Shown one piece after another: positions 1 through 7,350 of a DNA stretch of 64,000 bases. The stretch's first letter is position 1, and each line of letters opens with the position of its first letter. This stretch comes from Solidesulfovibrio fructosivorans JJ] (GTDB lineage: Bacteria > Desulfobacterota > Desulfovibrionia > Desulfovibrionales > Desulfovibrionaceae). The notes beneath the pieces are model-generated. The model was not told the DNA's origin, did not search any database, and saw nothing but the letters and a program-made list of their open reading frames with translations. The translations under genes and the position numbers were made by a program. Where the stretch lies: positions 1 through 64,000 of the forward strand of contig NZ_AECZ01000016.1 of the NCBI RefSeq assembly GCF_000179555.1, given 5' to 3'.

Positions 1-35
1 TTTTATACAGTTGTCGTGAGAGGGCCTGCGTAAGA

Positions 36-329
36 TTAAAGGGCTTTCCTGGGGCGACCGCGTTTACGTTTCGCAGACTGCTCCGCTGTGGCCGATGCGG
101 TTTGGATGGGCTTCGGTTGCGCAGGGGGGGTAATGGTTGGGGTCGAATTGTCGGCGCGTTCGTTCAGCCAGACTTTTACCCGGTCCTTCATCCATACCAC
201 GCGTCTGCCGAGCTTTACCGGCGGAGGGACCGCCTTGAAATTTTTACGGAAAATATGCTGCCGGATAGCTCCGGGCGTTGTTTTGAGTTCTTCCGCCAGC
301 TCGTTAATATCATAGACAAATTCGCTCAT
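36..329 (-). CDS. small HTH DNA-binding protein with AT-hook tail
   Basis: A 97-residue basic protein. Residues about 3-60 look like an AlpA/excisionase-type helix-turn-helix (ELAEELKTTPGAIRQHIF, then a KLGRRVVW strand). The C-terminus ends in an AT-hook core, RGRPRK, at residues 90-95. The ATG at 329 is preceded by AAGGG at good spacing; an upstream in-frame TTG at 350 is a weaker start. A clear paralogue with the same layout lies at 18032-18280, at the other end of the apparent mobile element. A role in excision, replication control or transcription is inferred from the family resemblance only. Confidence 0.75.
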   Translation of the reverse strand: MSEFVYDINELAEELKTTPGAIRQHIFRKNFKAVPPPVKLGRRVVWMKDRVKVWLNERADNSTPTITPPAQPKPIQTASATAEQSAKRKRGRPRKAL

Positions 330-346
330 ACCCCGGCCCTTTGGTT

Positions 347-631
347 TCAATTTTTGGCGGACCTGAAGTCAACCATGGGAATAAAATCAAGTAGCTCCTT
401 CGGCCACTCCGCGCCGACATACACAATCGGGCGAAATGGGATGGCGATGATTGTTTTGACATCCGCCCTTACTCGATAGATGACCCTGGCGGATATTTGG
501 TTTTCCTCCATGGTGGCTTCTTGTAATCGCATTGTGACCTCATCCAGTCGCGCTAGAGTTGCCTTAAAGACAGCTTCAGCTCGGGGGTAACGGTCTGCAT
601 CAATCCCGTAGAAATCCAGATTCCGGAACAC
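347..631 (-). CDS. hypothetical protein, possibly the 3' part of an interrupted gene
   Basis: A 94-residue unrecognised protein with a GTG start at 631 and only a weak ribosome-binding site. It ends just upstream of the HTH/AT-hook gene in the same orientation. The same reading frame continues upstream through a single TAA (647-649) into a 35-codon ORF that starts at 754, so the two pieces may be one gene of about 135 codons interrupted by a stop. The protein has no signal peptide or membrane segment. Function unknown. Confidence 0.5.
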   Translation of the reverse strand: MFRNLDFYGIDADRYPRAEAVFKATLARLDEVTMRLQEATMEENQISARVIYRVRADVKTIIAIPFRPIVYVGAEWPKELLDFIPMVDFRSAKN

Positions 632-646
632 TTCCGTTGAGCCCGC

Positions 647-754
647 TTAATCCTGGGCGGACGCATTGCCGATGTCGGAAAAAGATGTTTGGATTTCGCC
701 AGTGGCGATGACCTCGCCATGATCGGCCAGATATGCCGCGCCAGTCAGCAGCAT
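647..754 (-). pseudogene. possible 5' part of the interrupted hypothetical gene
   Basis: A 35-codon ORF beginning MLLTGAAYLADHGEV. Its TAA stop (647-649) is in frame with the downstream 94-residue ORF, with only five codons between the stop and the downstream GTG. It starts 1 base after the stop of another small ORF (756-878), as in a translationally coupled operon. It could be the N-terminal part of one gene broken by a nonsense mutation, or an independent small gene. Confidence 0.35.
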
Positions 755-755
755 A

Positions 756-878
756 CTACAGTCTTAGACAATCTGGGTTGATTTCGATGGATACATCGGC
801 GACCATTTCGCAAAAATCGATCACAAAGCTCACTTGTAGACGACAAGTTTCATTGGCAGAATACTGAGCTGTGGACAT
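756..878 (-). CDS. small hypothetical protein, 40 aa
   Basis: A 40-codon ORF beginning MSTAQYSANETCRLQV. The ATG at 878 is preceded by a strong AGGAG about 8 bases upstream, which is the main reason to believe it. It is followed 1 base later by the next small ORF in the same direction. No recognisable domain. It is probably the first gene of a short minus-strand operon ending with the HTH/AT-hook gene at 36-329. Confidence 0.45.
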   Translation of the reverse strand: MSTAQYSANETCRLQVSFVIDFCEMVADVSIEINPDCLRL

Positions 879-922
879 AGCGTGTACTCCTGTGCCCTGC
901 CGGCCCTTCGGATCCGGGTTTC

Positions 923-953
923 GGCTGTCGAAGGAGACTACCCTTCGACAGCC
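923..953. other. 12-bp perfect stem-loop beyond the CRISPR trailer
   Basis: GGCTGTCGAAGG (923-934) and its exact complement (942-953) enclose a 7-base loop. A T-rich stretch follows on the plus strand, which would suit a plus-strand terminator, but no plus-strand gene lies upstream. On the minus strand, the direction of the array transcript, no T-run follows. The minus-strand loop reads GTAGTCT, close to the start of the crRNA handle GTAGTCCC. Confidence 0.4.
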
Positions 954-1245
954 TCTTATTTTGGCGCACTGTTGTGCACTGTAGACCGCAGCATATAAAA
1001 TTATTCTACGCTGTAATGTTTAGAAACACAAGATTTCCCATTTCTACTCTTGATATAATTTATCCGTTGTATTTTTTAAAAGAAAAATTTTCATCATTTT
1101 TTTCGTAGAAAACATTTCTACAGTATCTTTTTTGCATTGAAGAATTTTTTTGAGGCGCAGTGTTGCTTTTCATCGTCAGTGGTAATCTCCACCACCCACG
1201 CGAATTTATATGGATGCATCGAAGACATTGGTGCATTGCCCCCAT
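954..1245. other. AT-rich CRISPR trailer region, no gene seen
   Basis: About 290 bases, markedly AT-rich compared with the surroundings, between the last (oldest) repeat and the small minus-strand operon. It holds a short inverted repeat, GTAGAAA-N3-TTTCTAC, at 1105-1121. It could be mistaken for the leader, but repeat orientation and the position of degenerate repeats place the leader at the other end of the array. Confidence 0.5.
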
Positions 1246-2921
1246 CGGACTACCCCCGCGCGAGCGGGGAAGACCCGGACGTCCAGGAGACTACATCATC
1301 AAGGGCGGGACTACCCCCGCGCGAGCGGGGAAGACCCATCCCACCACCTCCATTGCGTCCTCGTACAGGGACTACCCCCGCGCGAGCGGGGAGGACGCCG
1401 ACTCTCCCGACACTGCGCCGCCGCTGCGGGGACTACCCCCGCGCGAACGGGGAAGACTTTGCGTGGTAGCACCGTCCGGCGCTGTCACGGGGACTACCCC
1501 CGCGCGAGCGGGGAAGACGCCTACTGCATCCGGCAAATCGACGCCTGGAAGGGACTACCCCCGCGCGAGCGGGGAAAACCACGGGGCCATCTCCAGCAGT
1601 CGATCATGGATGGGACTACCCCCGCGCGAGCGGGGAAGACCCAGCTCCCATTCCGCATCCGTGGCCAGCTGGGGGACTACCCCCGCGCGAGCGGGGAAGA
1701 CCACCCCCTTTTTTTTTGAGGGGTGCTGTAAAAGGGACTACCCCCGCGCGAGCGGGGAAGACAAGCAGACGCTCAGGGGCAATGACCGCGATTGGGGACT
1801 ACCCCCGCGCGAGCGGGGAAGACCAGGGCCTTGGCTTCGGCCGCGTCCATGGTGAGGGACTACCCCCGCGCGAGCGGGGAAGACGGAATCGATGCACGTC
1901 CGGCAGTACAGGTTAAGGGACTACCCCCGCGCGAGCGGGGAAGACCCAAATACGGCTGGAAGACCGTCACCGGATGCGGGACTACCCCCGCGCGAGCGGG
2001 GAAGACATGCTTATCGGCAGGCTCGGGAAAGATCCTAAGGGACTACCCCCGCGCGAGCGGGGAAGACCAGTTCCGAGGCGTTGGCGTCGAGGGTAACCAG
2101 GGACTACCCCCGCGCGAGCGGGGAAGACCACCAGCCCACCGCTTCATCCCACCTTCGCGCGGGACTACCCCCGCGCGAGCGGGGAAGACCTGGGCGGCCA
2201 TGCGCAGGAGGGGCCAGGCCTGGGACTACCCCCGCGCGAGCGGGGAAGACTGCAACGCCGCATGGCTAACCAAGCTGTCCTTGGGACTACCCCCGCGCGA
2301 GCGGGGAAGACGCCTATCCGCAGCTCGGCCAAGACTACCCGGAGGGACTACCCCCGCGCGAGCGGGGAAGACTCGTTGGTGAAGCCGACCGGAAGCTGGG
2401 AGCTGGGACTACCCCCGCGCGAGCGGGGAAGACTCAGCCGCCATGATGGCCGCCGCTGACGCCTGGGGACTACCCCCGCGCGAGCGGGGAAGACTGCAAC
2501 GCCGCATGACTAACCAGACTATCCCGGGGACTACCCCCGCGCGAGCGGGGAAGACTCCTGGCCCACGGGGGACACTGTGAAGCGATCGGGACTACCCCCG
2601 CGCGAGCGGGGAAGACGCCATACATCGCAAACAGACAATTTCGAGACTGGGACTACCCCCGCGCGAGCGGGGAAGACATGATCTCCCCTTTTCAGGCCGG
2701 CGATATCCTGGGACTACCCCCGCGCGAGCGGGGAAGACGAGCCGATCGAGAACCCCTATGGCGGACCTCCGGGACTACCCCCGCGCGAGCGGGGAAGACT
2801 ACATGACACCTCGAGTATGGACGCTAGCTTTGGGACTACCCCCGCGCGAGCGGGGAAGACACCTGATTCAACCATCGCGCGAACTCGGCCGCGGGACTAC
2901 CCCCGCGCGAGCGGGGAAGAC
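1246..2921 (-). CRISPR. type I-E CRISPR array, 28 repeats and 27 spacers
   Basis: Repeats are 29 bp with exactly 32-bp spacers (61-bp period), the first at 1246-1274 and the last at 2893-2921. Read on the minus strand, the repeat has the E. coli type I-E layout: 5 bases, a 6-bp stem CCCCGC/GCGGGG with TCGC loop, then an 8-base 3' part GTAGTCCC that would form the crRNA 5' handle after Cas6e cleavage. Repeat variants occur only at the low-coordinate end (1246, 1368, 1429 and 1551 copies), so the leader end is at 2921, next to cas2. The array is therefore transcribed in the cas direction. Spacers 17 (2251-2282) and 21 (2495-2526) are near-duplicates with six mismatches. Confidence 0.97.
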
Positions 2922-2945
2922 TCTTGCAGGATAATGGATGTTGCC

Positions 2946-3269
2946 CTATTCTAAAATATTGATATTGCCAGGGCATGGATGCCGGCTGACGATAAATCCG
3001 TCATAATCCAAAAGCTCATACGGCGGAGTGCCAAGCACATAAACGCCTTGCCCGGCTGGCATGCTGCCATCCGCCCAAAGCAGCACGAGCGATGCATCCC
3101 GCTCGGCCGAGAACCAACCGTCAAGGACGCTTTTCACTCGGTCGCGAACCCCTCTCGACATTCGTGGCGCACAGTAGACACCCGGTGCGACCTCCAGCAT
3201 ACACGATGCAAGAAAACCACGCGTACGTCCCGAAACGTTACGTGTCACCACCACGGTCATCGGCACCAA
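2946..3269 (-). CDS. cas2: CRISPR-associated endoribonuclease Cas2, type I-E
   Basis: A 107-residue Cas2e, the non-catalytic structural partner of Cas1 in the spacer-integration complex. The N-terminus TVVVTRNVSGRTRG followed by MLEVAPGVYC matches the family (E. coli Cas2 reads LVVVTENVPPRLRG). It is somewhat longer than E. coli Cas2 (94 aa), with a C-terminal extension ending GNINILE. The GTG at 3269 has AAGGAG 7 bases upstream; an ATG at 3260 is the alternative start. It overlaps the end of cas1. Its stop lies only 24 bases from the first CRISPR repeat, so the array leader must lie largely inside this gene. Confidence 0.93.
   Translation of the reverse strand: MVPMTVVVTRNVSGRTRGFLASCMLEVAPGVYCAPRMSRGVRDRVKSVLDGWFSAERDASLVLLWADGSMPAGQGVYVLGTPPYELLDYDGFIVSRHPCPGNINILE
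2952..2964 (-). promoter_or_regulatory. IHF-type site inside the 3' end of cas2
   Basis: On the minus strand TATCAATATTTTA is a perfect match to the IHF consensus WATCAANNNNTTR. It lies 30 bp upstream of the leader-proximal repeat and within the last codons of cas2. In E. coli type I-E, IHF bound in the leader bends DNA for Cas1-Cas2 spacer integration. Function here is inferred from sequence and position. Confidence 0.55.
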
Positions 3270-4119
3270 ATAGCTCCTTGATCCGCTCTATCATTGATGG
3301 AATCAGCCCGTTACGACGCATCGTTGCTCCGGCCAGCTTGCGGACTTCACGCTCCAATACCAGCGATTCATCCTCCAGACAGCGTTTGTAACCTCCAAAC
3401 GCCACGGGTAAGGTAAATTCATCCCGGAACAAGTCCGCAATATCAAGAGCAAAGGAAAGGGATGAATCCTCATGAATAAACCCGAGTTGGGGTATCGTCG
3501 CCGTGGCCGCGACAGCGATCTCGGCGGCGGCCCTGGTCGCGACTGCCGCATGGTTGACCGACATGTTCACGGCATTTGTCTCCTCAGGACTGTTGCGATC
3601 ATATCGTCTCCCCTCCCAGGGAATGCCATATTGTCTGGCCAACAGCTTGTACATCTCTCGCATCCGCGCGCCCTCGATCCCACGAAGGGCAGCGATGTCC
3701 CCGCGTGGGGGGGCTTCTCCGAGTCGTATGGCATACATGGCAATGGCCGTGGACAAACGACTGTCCGGATCGGCCCACAAGATGGCCTGACGACGCGCCA
3801 TGGCACTGTGATCCGGGCCACGGGGCGGCGCCGTATACAGGCGTGTTCCATCATCGCCCACGGCGGCGAGTCCAGTTCCATGGCGGGCGCAGAGGCGAAA
3901 GACATCATGGGTCAGACTGACTCCAGGACCAAGCAGGAGCAGTGATACCCCCTGATAGGGAATATCGTACATCCCCGCCGCAAGTTCGCCATTGCCGGAA
4001 GCACAAAACTGCAACGTCCCTTCCGTGACGGAAAGCTGTCCACGGGACAGCCAAAGCAGTCCATGGCGGTCGGCATGCGGAATCCGGGCCGTTTCCAGCC
4101 CAAGCCTTCCCCGAAGCAT
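3238..4119 (-). CDS. cas1: CRISPR-associated endonuclease Cas1, type I-E
   Basis: A 293-residue Cas1e integrase that, with Cas2, inserts new spacers at the leader end of the array. The metal-binding residues are present: Glu149 (RGIEGARM), His216 (GFIHED) and Asp226/Asp229 (FALDIADLF). These equal E. coli Cas1 E141, H208, D218 and D221 with a constant offset of 8. The start is 3 bases after the cas6e stop, and the 3' end overlaps cas2, so it is translationally coupled within the cas operon. Nothing suggests inactivation. Confidence 0.97.
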   Translation of the reverse strand: MLRGRLGLETARIPHADRHGLLWLSRGQLSVTEGTLQFCASGNGELAAGMYDIPYQGVSLLLLGPGVSLTHDVFRLCARHGTGLAAVGDDGTRLYTAPPRGPDHSAMARRQAILWADPDSRLSTAIAMYAIRLGEAPPRGDIAALRGIEGARMREMYKLLARQYGIPWEGRRYDRNSPEETNAVNMSVNHAAVATRAAAEIAVAATATIPQLGFIHEDSSLSFALDIADLFRDEFTLPVAFGGYKRCLEDESLVLEREVRKLAGATMRRNGLIPSMIERIKELFGADDRGGDT

Positions 4120-4122
4120 GCC

Positions 4123-4833
4123 TTACACCGGACGCAGCAGCAACATGCCAAGGCCAAAAGCCCGGTGACGCCCAAGCCCCCGAGCCAAAAGCGCCGCAAA
4201 GGCTCCAGGATCGCCTACCCGCAACACGCCGTCCAGGCGCGCCCGAGGCCGCTGCCCGATGCTCCTGGCCATATTGCCCTTGCCCTTGCGACGCACGGGA
4301 GTAAACATCCGAAATCCCTTCATGGAACATTCCAACAATTCAGCCGCTCCATCCCGGGCTACCTCCGCTCCGACCCAGCCCGAATACACCGAGGCTCGCT
4401 CCACTCCTCCTTCGGGCGCGGCGTCGCAGGCAGCCAGAAAGGCATCCTTTTCCCGAATTTTGCCATCCCGACTGTTCCGCGTGATCGGACAGCATTCCAC
4501 CTGAAAGGCGAACCGTGAACCGGTCGCGAACAAGGCGGGCATCGTCTTGCCCAGCATTCGTTCCACCGGAAATGCCTCGACAAGCACCGGCTCGGCCAGG
4601 GAAACAGCTGCTCGCAAGGCCTCAATGCCGGTCGGCCCATAGCCCAAGACCTTGAGAAAGGGATTGTCGGCGTTGCCGAATAGGGCAAACGGCTGGGGCG
4701 CGCTGTCGCCAAAAACGATTCGCATGGCGCTGTGGACCAGGTAGCCCCGATCCACAGCCGTGATGCCCGTCTGGTGGCTCCACTCAATAAGGCGCCTGGG
4801 GACGATCTCCAGTTGCATCATATAAAGCGCCAT
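4123..4833 (-). CDS. cas6e: pre-crRNA endoribonuclease Cas6e (CasE)
   Basis: A 236-residue RAMP-fold nuclease that cleaves at the base of the repeat hairpin and stays bound to the crRNA 3' stem in Cascade. The N-terminal motif GYLVHSAMRIVFG places the likely catalytic His at residue 34, matching His20 of E. coli Cas6e (LYQLHQGLWHLF). The C-terminus has the Gly-rich loop GLGRHRAFGLGMLLL typical of the family. The ATG at 4833 has GGAGG 7 bases upstream and follows the cas5e stop by 1 base. A longer in-frame extension upstream lies inside cas5e and is not used. Confidence 0.95.
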   Translation of the reverse strand: MALYMMQLEIVPRRLIEWSHQTGITAVDRGYLVHSAMRIVFGDSAPQPFALFGNADNPFLKVLGYGPTGIEALRAAVSLAEPVLVEAFPVERMLGKTMPALFATGSRFAFQVECCPITRNSRDGKIREKDAFLAACDAAPEGGVERASVYSGWVGAEVARDGAAELLECSMKGFRMFTPVRRKGKGNMARSIGQRPRARLDGVLRVGDPGAFAALLARGLGRHRAFGLGMLLLRPV

Positions 4834-4834
4834 C

Positions 4835-5569
4835 TTATCCCTCCTCGGCCCGGTTCGGTTCGGGCCGAAGCCGAGCCTCGGCAACGATCCGGCGTCCCTG
4901 GTGGAGATCATTGCACCAGTCGCGCAAGTCGGCCCGCTCCACAAGACGGGAAGATGTATCCGTCACCCCCGAGAAAGTCCCTTGACCGGGCCATTGGGCC
5001 AGAAAATCGCCTCCCGGCGTCTCAAGACTCGAAACAAGGGCCAACGCTTCGGGAACGCTCGAGGCCATGACATCCTTCCCTCGGTACAGCGGCCCGGAGG
5101 GGGGGCAGGAAACCCGTCCCAGAAACAATGGCCGGGCCGGGCGCAAAAAGGCCCGCCGCACGGCATCCAAGGTCGGTGGCTCATCCTCCGGCGTCAGCGC
5201 CAGCACGACGGTGACGGCCCCATCGGCCACATAGTCCCGCCAGCGCTGCACATTGTCATACTTCAGTCCTCCCCGCTTAAGCGGGCCTGTGGTCCGGAAT
5301 CGCCACATGGTCTGGCCAGGAGCGATGTGCACGTTTTGGTAATCCGTGAAGGTTTCGCCCACCCTGTCCCGTCGGGCTCCGTAGACGATACGCTCCTGAA
5401 GCCTGTTGAGACGCGCTCCCTCCCTGGCCCGCCAGCCCAGGGCATTGGCCACGAGGCCGGTCAGCATGCTTTGGGACGGGAGTTGCGCGGTGGGCCGGTT
5501 CTCGTCCACTGCCACGTCGCCGAAGACCATGAGCGGTCCGGTCAGACGCAACACCATGAATTCGGTCAT
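4835..5569 (-). CDS. cas5e: Cascade subunit Cas5e (CasD)
   Basis: A 244-residue Cas5e, which binds the crRNA 5' handle in Cascade. The N-terminus VLRLTGPLMVFGD, followed by RPTAQLPSQSMLTGL and GLVANALGW, is the conserved start of the family. The start ATG overlaps the cas7e stop by 4 bases (ATGA), fixing this start in preference to an in-frame extension to 5701 that lies wholly inside cas7e. It is followed by cas6e after 1 base. The handle it would bind here is GUAGUCCC, different from the E. coli handle. Confidence 0.95.
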   Translation of the reverse strand: MTEFMVLRLTGPLMVFGDVAVDENRPTAQLPSQSMLTGLVANALGWRAREGARLNRLQERIVYGARRDRVGETFTDYQNVHIAPGQTMWRFRTTGPLKRGGLKYDNVQRWRDYVADGAVTVVLALTPEDEPPTLDAVRRAFLRPARPLFLGRVSCPPSGPLYRGKDVMASSVPEALALVSSLETPGGDFLAQWPGQGTFSGVTDTSSRLVERADLRDWCNDLHQGRRIVAEARLRPEPNRAEEG

Positions 5570-6816
5570 GCCAGCTCCCCCTGGATGATGGCGTTTTCTA
5601 CGGCCTTGGCCAGCTTTGGCAGGGAAAGGCCCTGGCAGTCCGCGAATCCCGGCATCTCGGCGGTCGGAACCCGACAAGCCAGCCAGCGCCTCTCCCTGCA
5701 TTCCGACATGCCTTCTTCAGGCTCGTACATGGTATCCATGGTCTGGAGATAGTCGGAAAGCGCCGATACGGCCCGACCGAACAAATTTCCCCCGGAAAGG
5801 TGCAGCGGATCCAGGTAGGCGTTGGCCAGGGTCCGTGGCTGACGCTCGCCGGCCTCGACCAGGACCATCCCGGCATGATCATAGGGAGCGGTGGACCCGA
5901 GCTTGGCTCCGGGAGAAACCGTGGCCATGAGGCGGATGAGGTGGTTGACCGTGCGTCCGGCTAAGCTTCGATCGGCCTTTTGCCAGTTCTCGAACGGTTC
6001 GCCGGTGATGTTGGAAACGAGCTGGGGCACGTCCACCACGGCGTAGGTGTAAAACAGCCCGCTGGTCAGTTCGGCCGCCCCGAGATGGCCGCTGCCGCCC
6101 TCGGAGGCGGTGGTCAGGTCGTCCACGGCCGTGAAGTAGTCGGTTTCGGCCGTTTCGGCGTGCACGGTCAAGGCATGGGCTACGTGCACAGCAGCATTGA
6201 TGCGCGCTTCGGGATCGCCACTGACGAAACGGCCGAACATGGCCGCGTCGATGCCGGCGCCATTGGCCAAGGCCTTGAAGTTCTCCTTGGCCTCCTTATT
6301 CTTGAGAAGCCCTTTGATCAGCTTGTCGATCGCCTTGGCATCCGACTGTGCTGCCTTGCCCGCCTCCAGGAGCGTCTTGGCCCGATCAATAAGAAACTCC
6401 ACCTCCGGTTCGCCAAGGACGATCACCTCGCTACGGGACAGGGGATGTTTATCCGTATCCGTCGATGCGGCATCGTCACCCCCTTTGTCCTTGCCCCCGT
6501 AGAGCGCCTGCATGATACCCTTGAGCACGGCATGGACGGAGCCCTTCTCGTATCCTTGTTCCAGAAGGCGCGGTTCGATCAGCCGCGAGAAAATTTCCCG
6601 GGAATGGATGCTTCGCGTCAGCGCCGGATCGATCTTGCACAAGGCATGGTCGTCCTCGGCAATGCGCCAATGTCGTTTGAGGCATTGGGAACTGACACGG
6701 GTGCGTACCGCTCCGCCAAAGCGCATACGCTTGGCCAGCCCGGCGTCATCGCGGTTGAGCAGCACGGCGGCATAACTTGACAGCATGGAGATCTGGATGA
6801 AACGGGGTGCGGTCAT
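5566..6816 (-). CDS. cas7e: Cascade backbone subunit Cas7e (Cse4/CasC)
   Basis: A 416-residue Cas7e that forms the crRNA-binding backbone of Cascade, normally six copies per complex. The family hallmark near the N-terminus is present: FGGAVRTRVSSQCLKRHWR. At 416 residues it is longer than E. coli CasC (363 aa), with insertions in the 110-170 region rich in Lys and Asp. It starts 9 bases after the cse2 stop and its stop overlaps the cas5e start. Confidence 0.95.
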   Translation of the reverse strand: MTAPRFIQISMLSSYAAVLLNRDDAGLAKRMRFGGAVRTRVSSQCLKRHWRIAEDDHALCKIDPALTRSIHSREIFSRLIEPRLLEQGYEKGSVHAVLKGIMQALYGGKDKGGDDAASTDTDKHPLSRSEVIVLGEPEVEFLIDRAKTLLEAGKAAQSDAKAIDKLIKGLLKNKEAKENFKALANGAGIDAAMFGRFVSGDPEARINAAVHVAHALTVHAETAETDYFTAVDDLTTASEGGSGHLGAAELTSGLFYTYAVVDVPQLVSNITGEPFENWQKADRSLAGRTVNHLIRLMATVSPGAKLGSTAPYDHAGMVLVEAGERQPRTLANAYLDPLHLSGGNLFGRAVSALSDYLQTMDTMYEPEEGMSECRERRWLACRVPTAEMPGFADCQGLSLPKLAKAVENAIIQGELA

Positions 6817-6825
6817 GGCGTTCTC

Positions 6826-7350
6826 CTAGTCAATGGCATTGGCGGGTTGTTGGCGGGAATTATCCATGTAGAAGTCCCGGGCCAGCTTGCGGCACACGGC
6901 ATCACGCTTGCCTTCGTCGGCGGTCAAAAGGAGTCGGGCAAGGTCGGTCCAGTCGATGCGTTCTTCCTTGGCGGCCAGGAATCGAGCCAGCATCCGGATG
7001 TGGTCCTCAAGCTGCTCGCCCCGGACACGCAAAAGTTGCCACAGCCGGCTTTCGGCCGTGCTTCCGCCGATGCGGGCCATGACCCGTCCCAGGGGGGCTG
7101 AGGTCGCGTGAACCCGGGGGGCCATGATCGCCATGCCGGACATGACGATGGTCCAGGCGCGCTCCTGCCATTCCTTCCGTCGCCAGTCCTCGGGAACGCG
7201 GTCGAAGAGCAATCGCCAATAGGCCGGTGGCGGGGTTTCCGGGCGCAACCGGCGCAGTTCGGCCAAATCGCCCTTGGGGAACTTGTCGTGTCCGATGACA
7301 CTAGCCAACTCGGCCACCACCGATGACAGATGCTTTCTTTCCCCGGTCAT
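6826..7350 (-). CDS. cse2: Cascade small subunit Cse2 (CasB)
   Basis: A 174-residue Cse2, the alpha-helical small subunit that forms a dimer along the Cascade belly and stabilises the displaced strand. The family motif GDLAELRRLRPETPPPAY is present near residue 28. The ATG at 7350 has AAGGAGG 5 bases upstream and overlaps the cse1 stop in an ATGA; upstream in-frame codons lie inside cse1. Confidence 0.93.
   Translation of the reverse strand: MTGERKHLSSVVAELASVIGHDKFPKGDLAELRRLRPETPPPAYWRLLFDRVPEDWRRKEWQERAWTIVMSGMAIMAPRVHATSAPLGRVMARIGGSTAESRLWQLLRVRGEQLEDHIRMLARFLAAKEERIDWTDLARLLLTADEGKRDAVCRKLARDFYMDNSRQQPANAID

Noticed and set aside
954-1245. AT-rich flank as the CRISPR leader
   Set aside because: Repeat orientation (5-6-4-6-8 layout on the minus strand), cas2 position and degenerate repeats at this end all mark it as the trailer.
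1702-1730. Spacer 8 matching the T-run near 15027 (self-targeting)
   Set aside because: Only a homopolymer stretch (CC, nine T, GA) is shared; the rest of the spacer does not match.
1137-2459. Overlapping plus-strand open frames with repeated TTPARAGKT-like peptides
   Set aside because: They are translations of CRISPR repeats and spacers; the 61-bp period cycles all three frames through the repeat.
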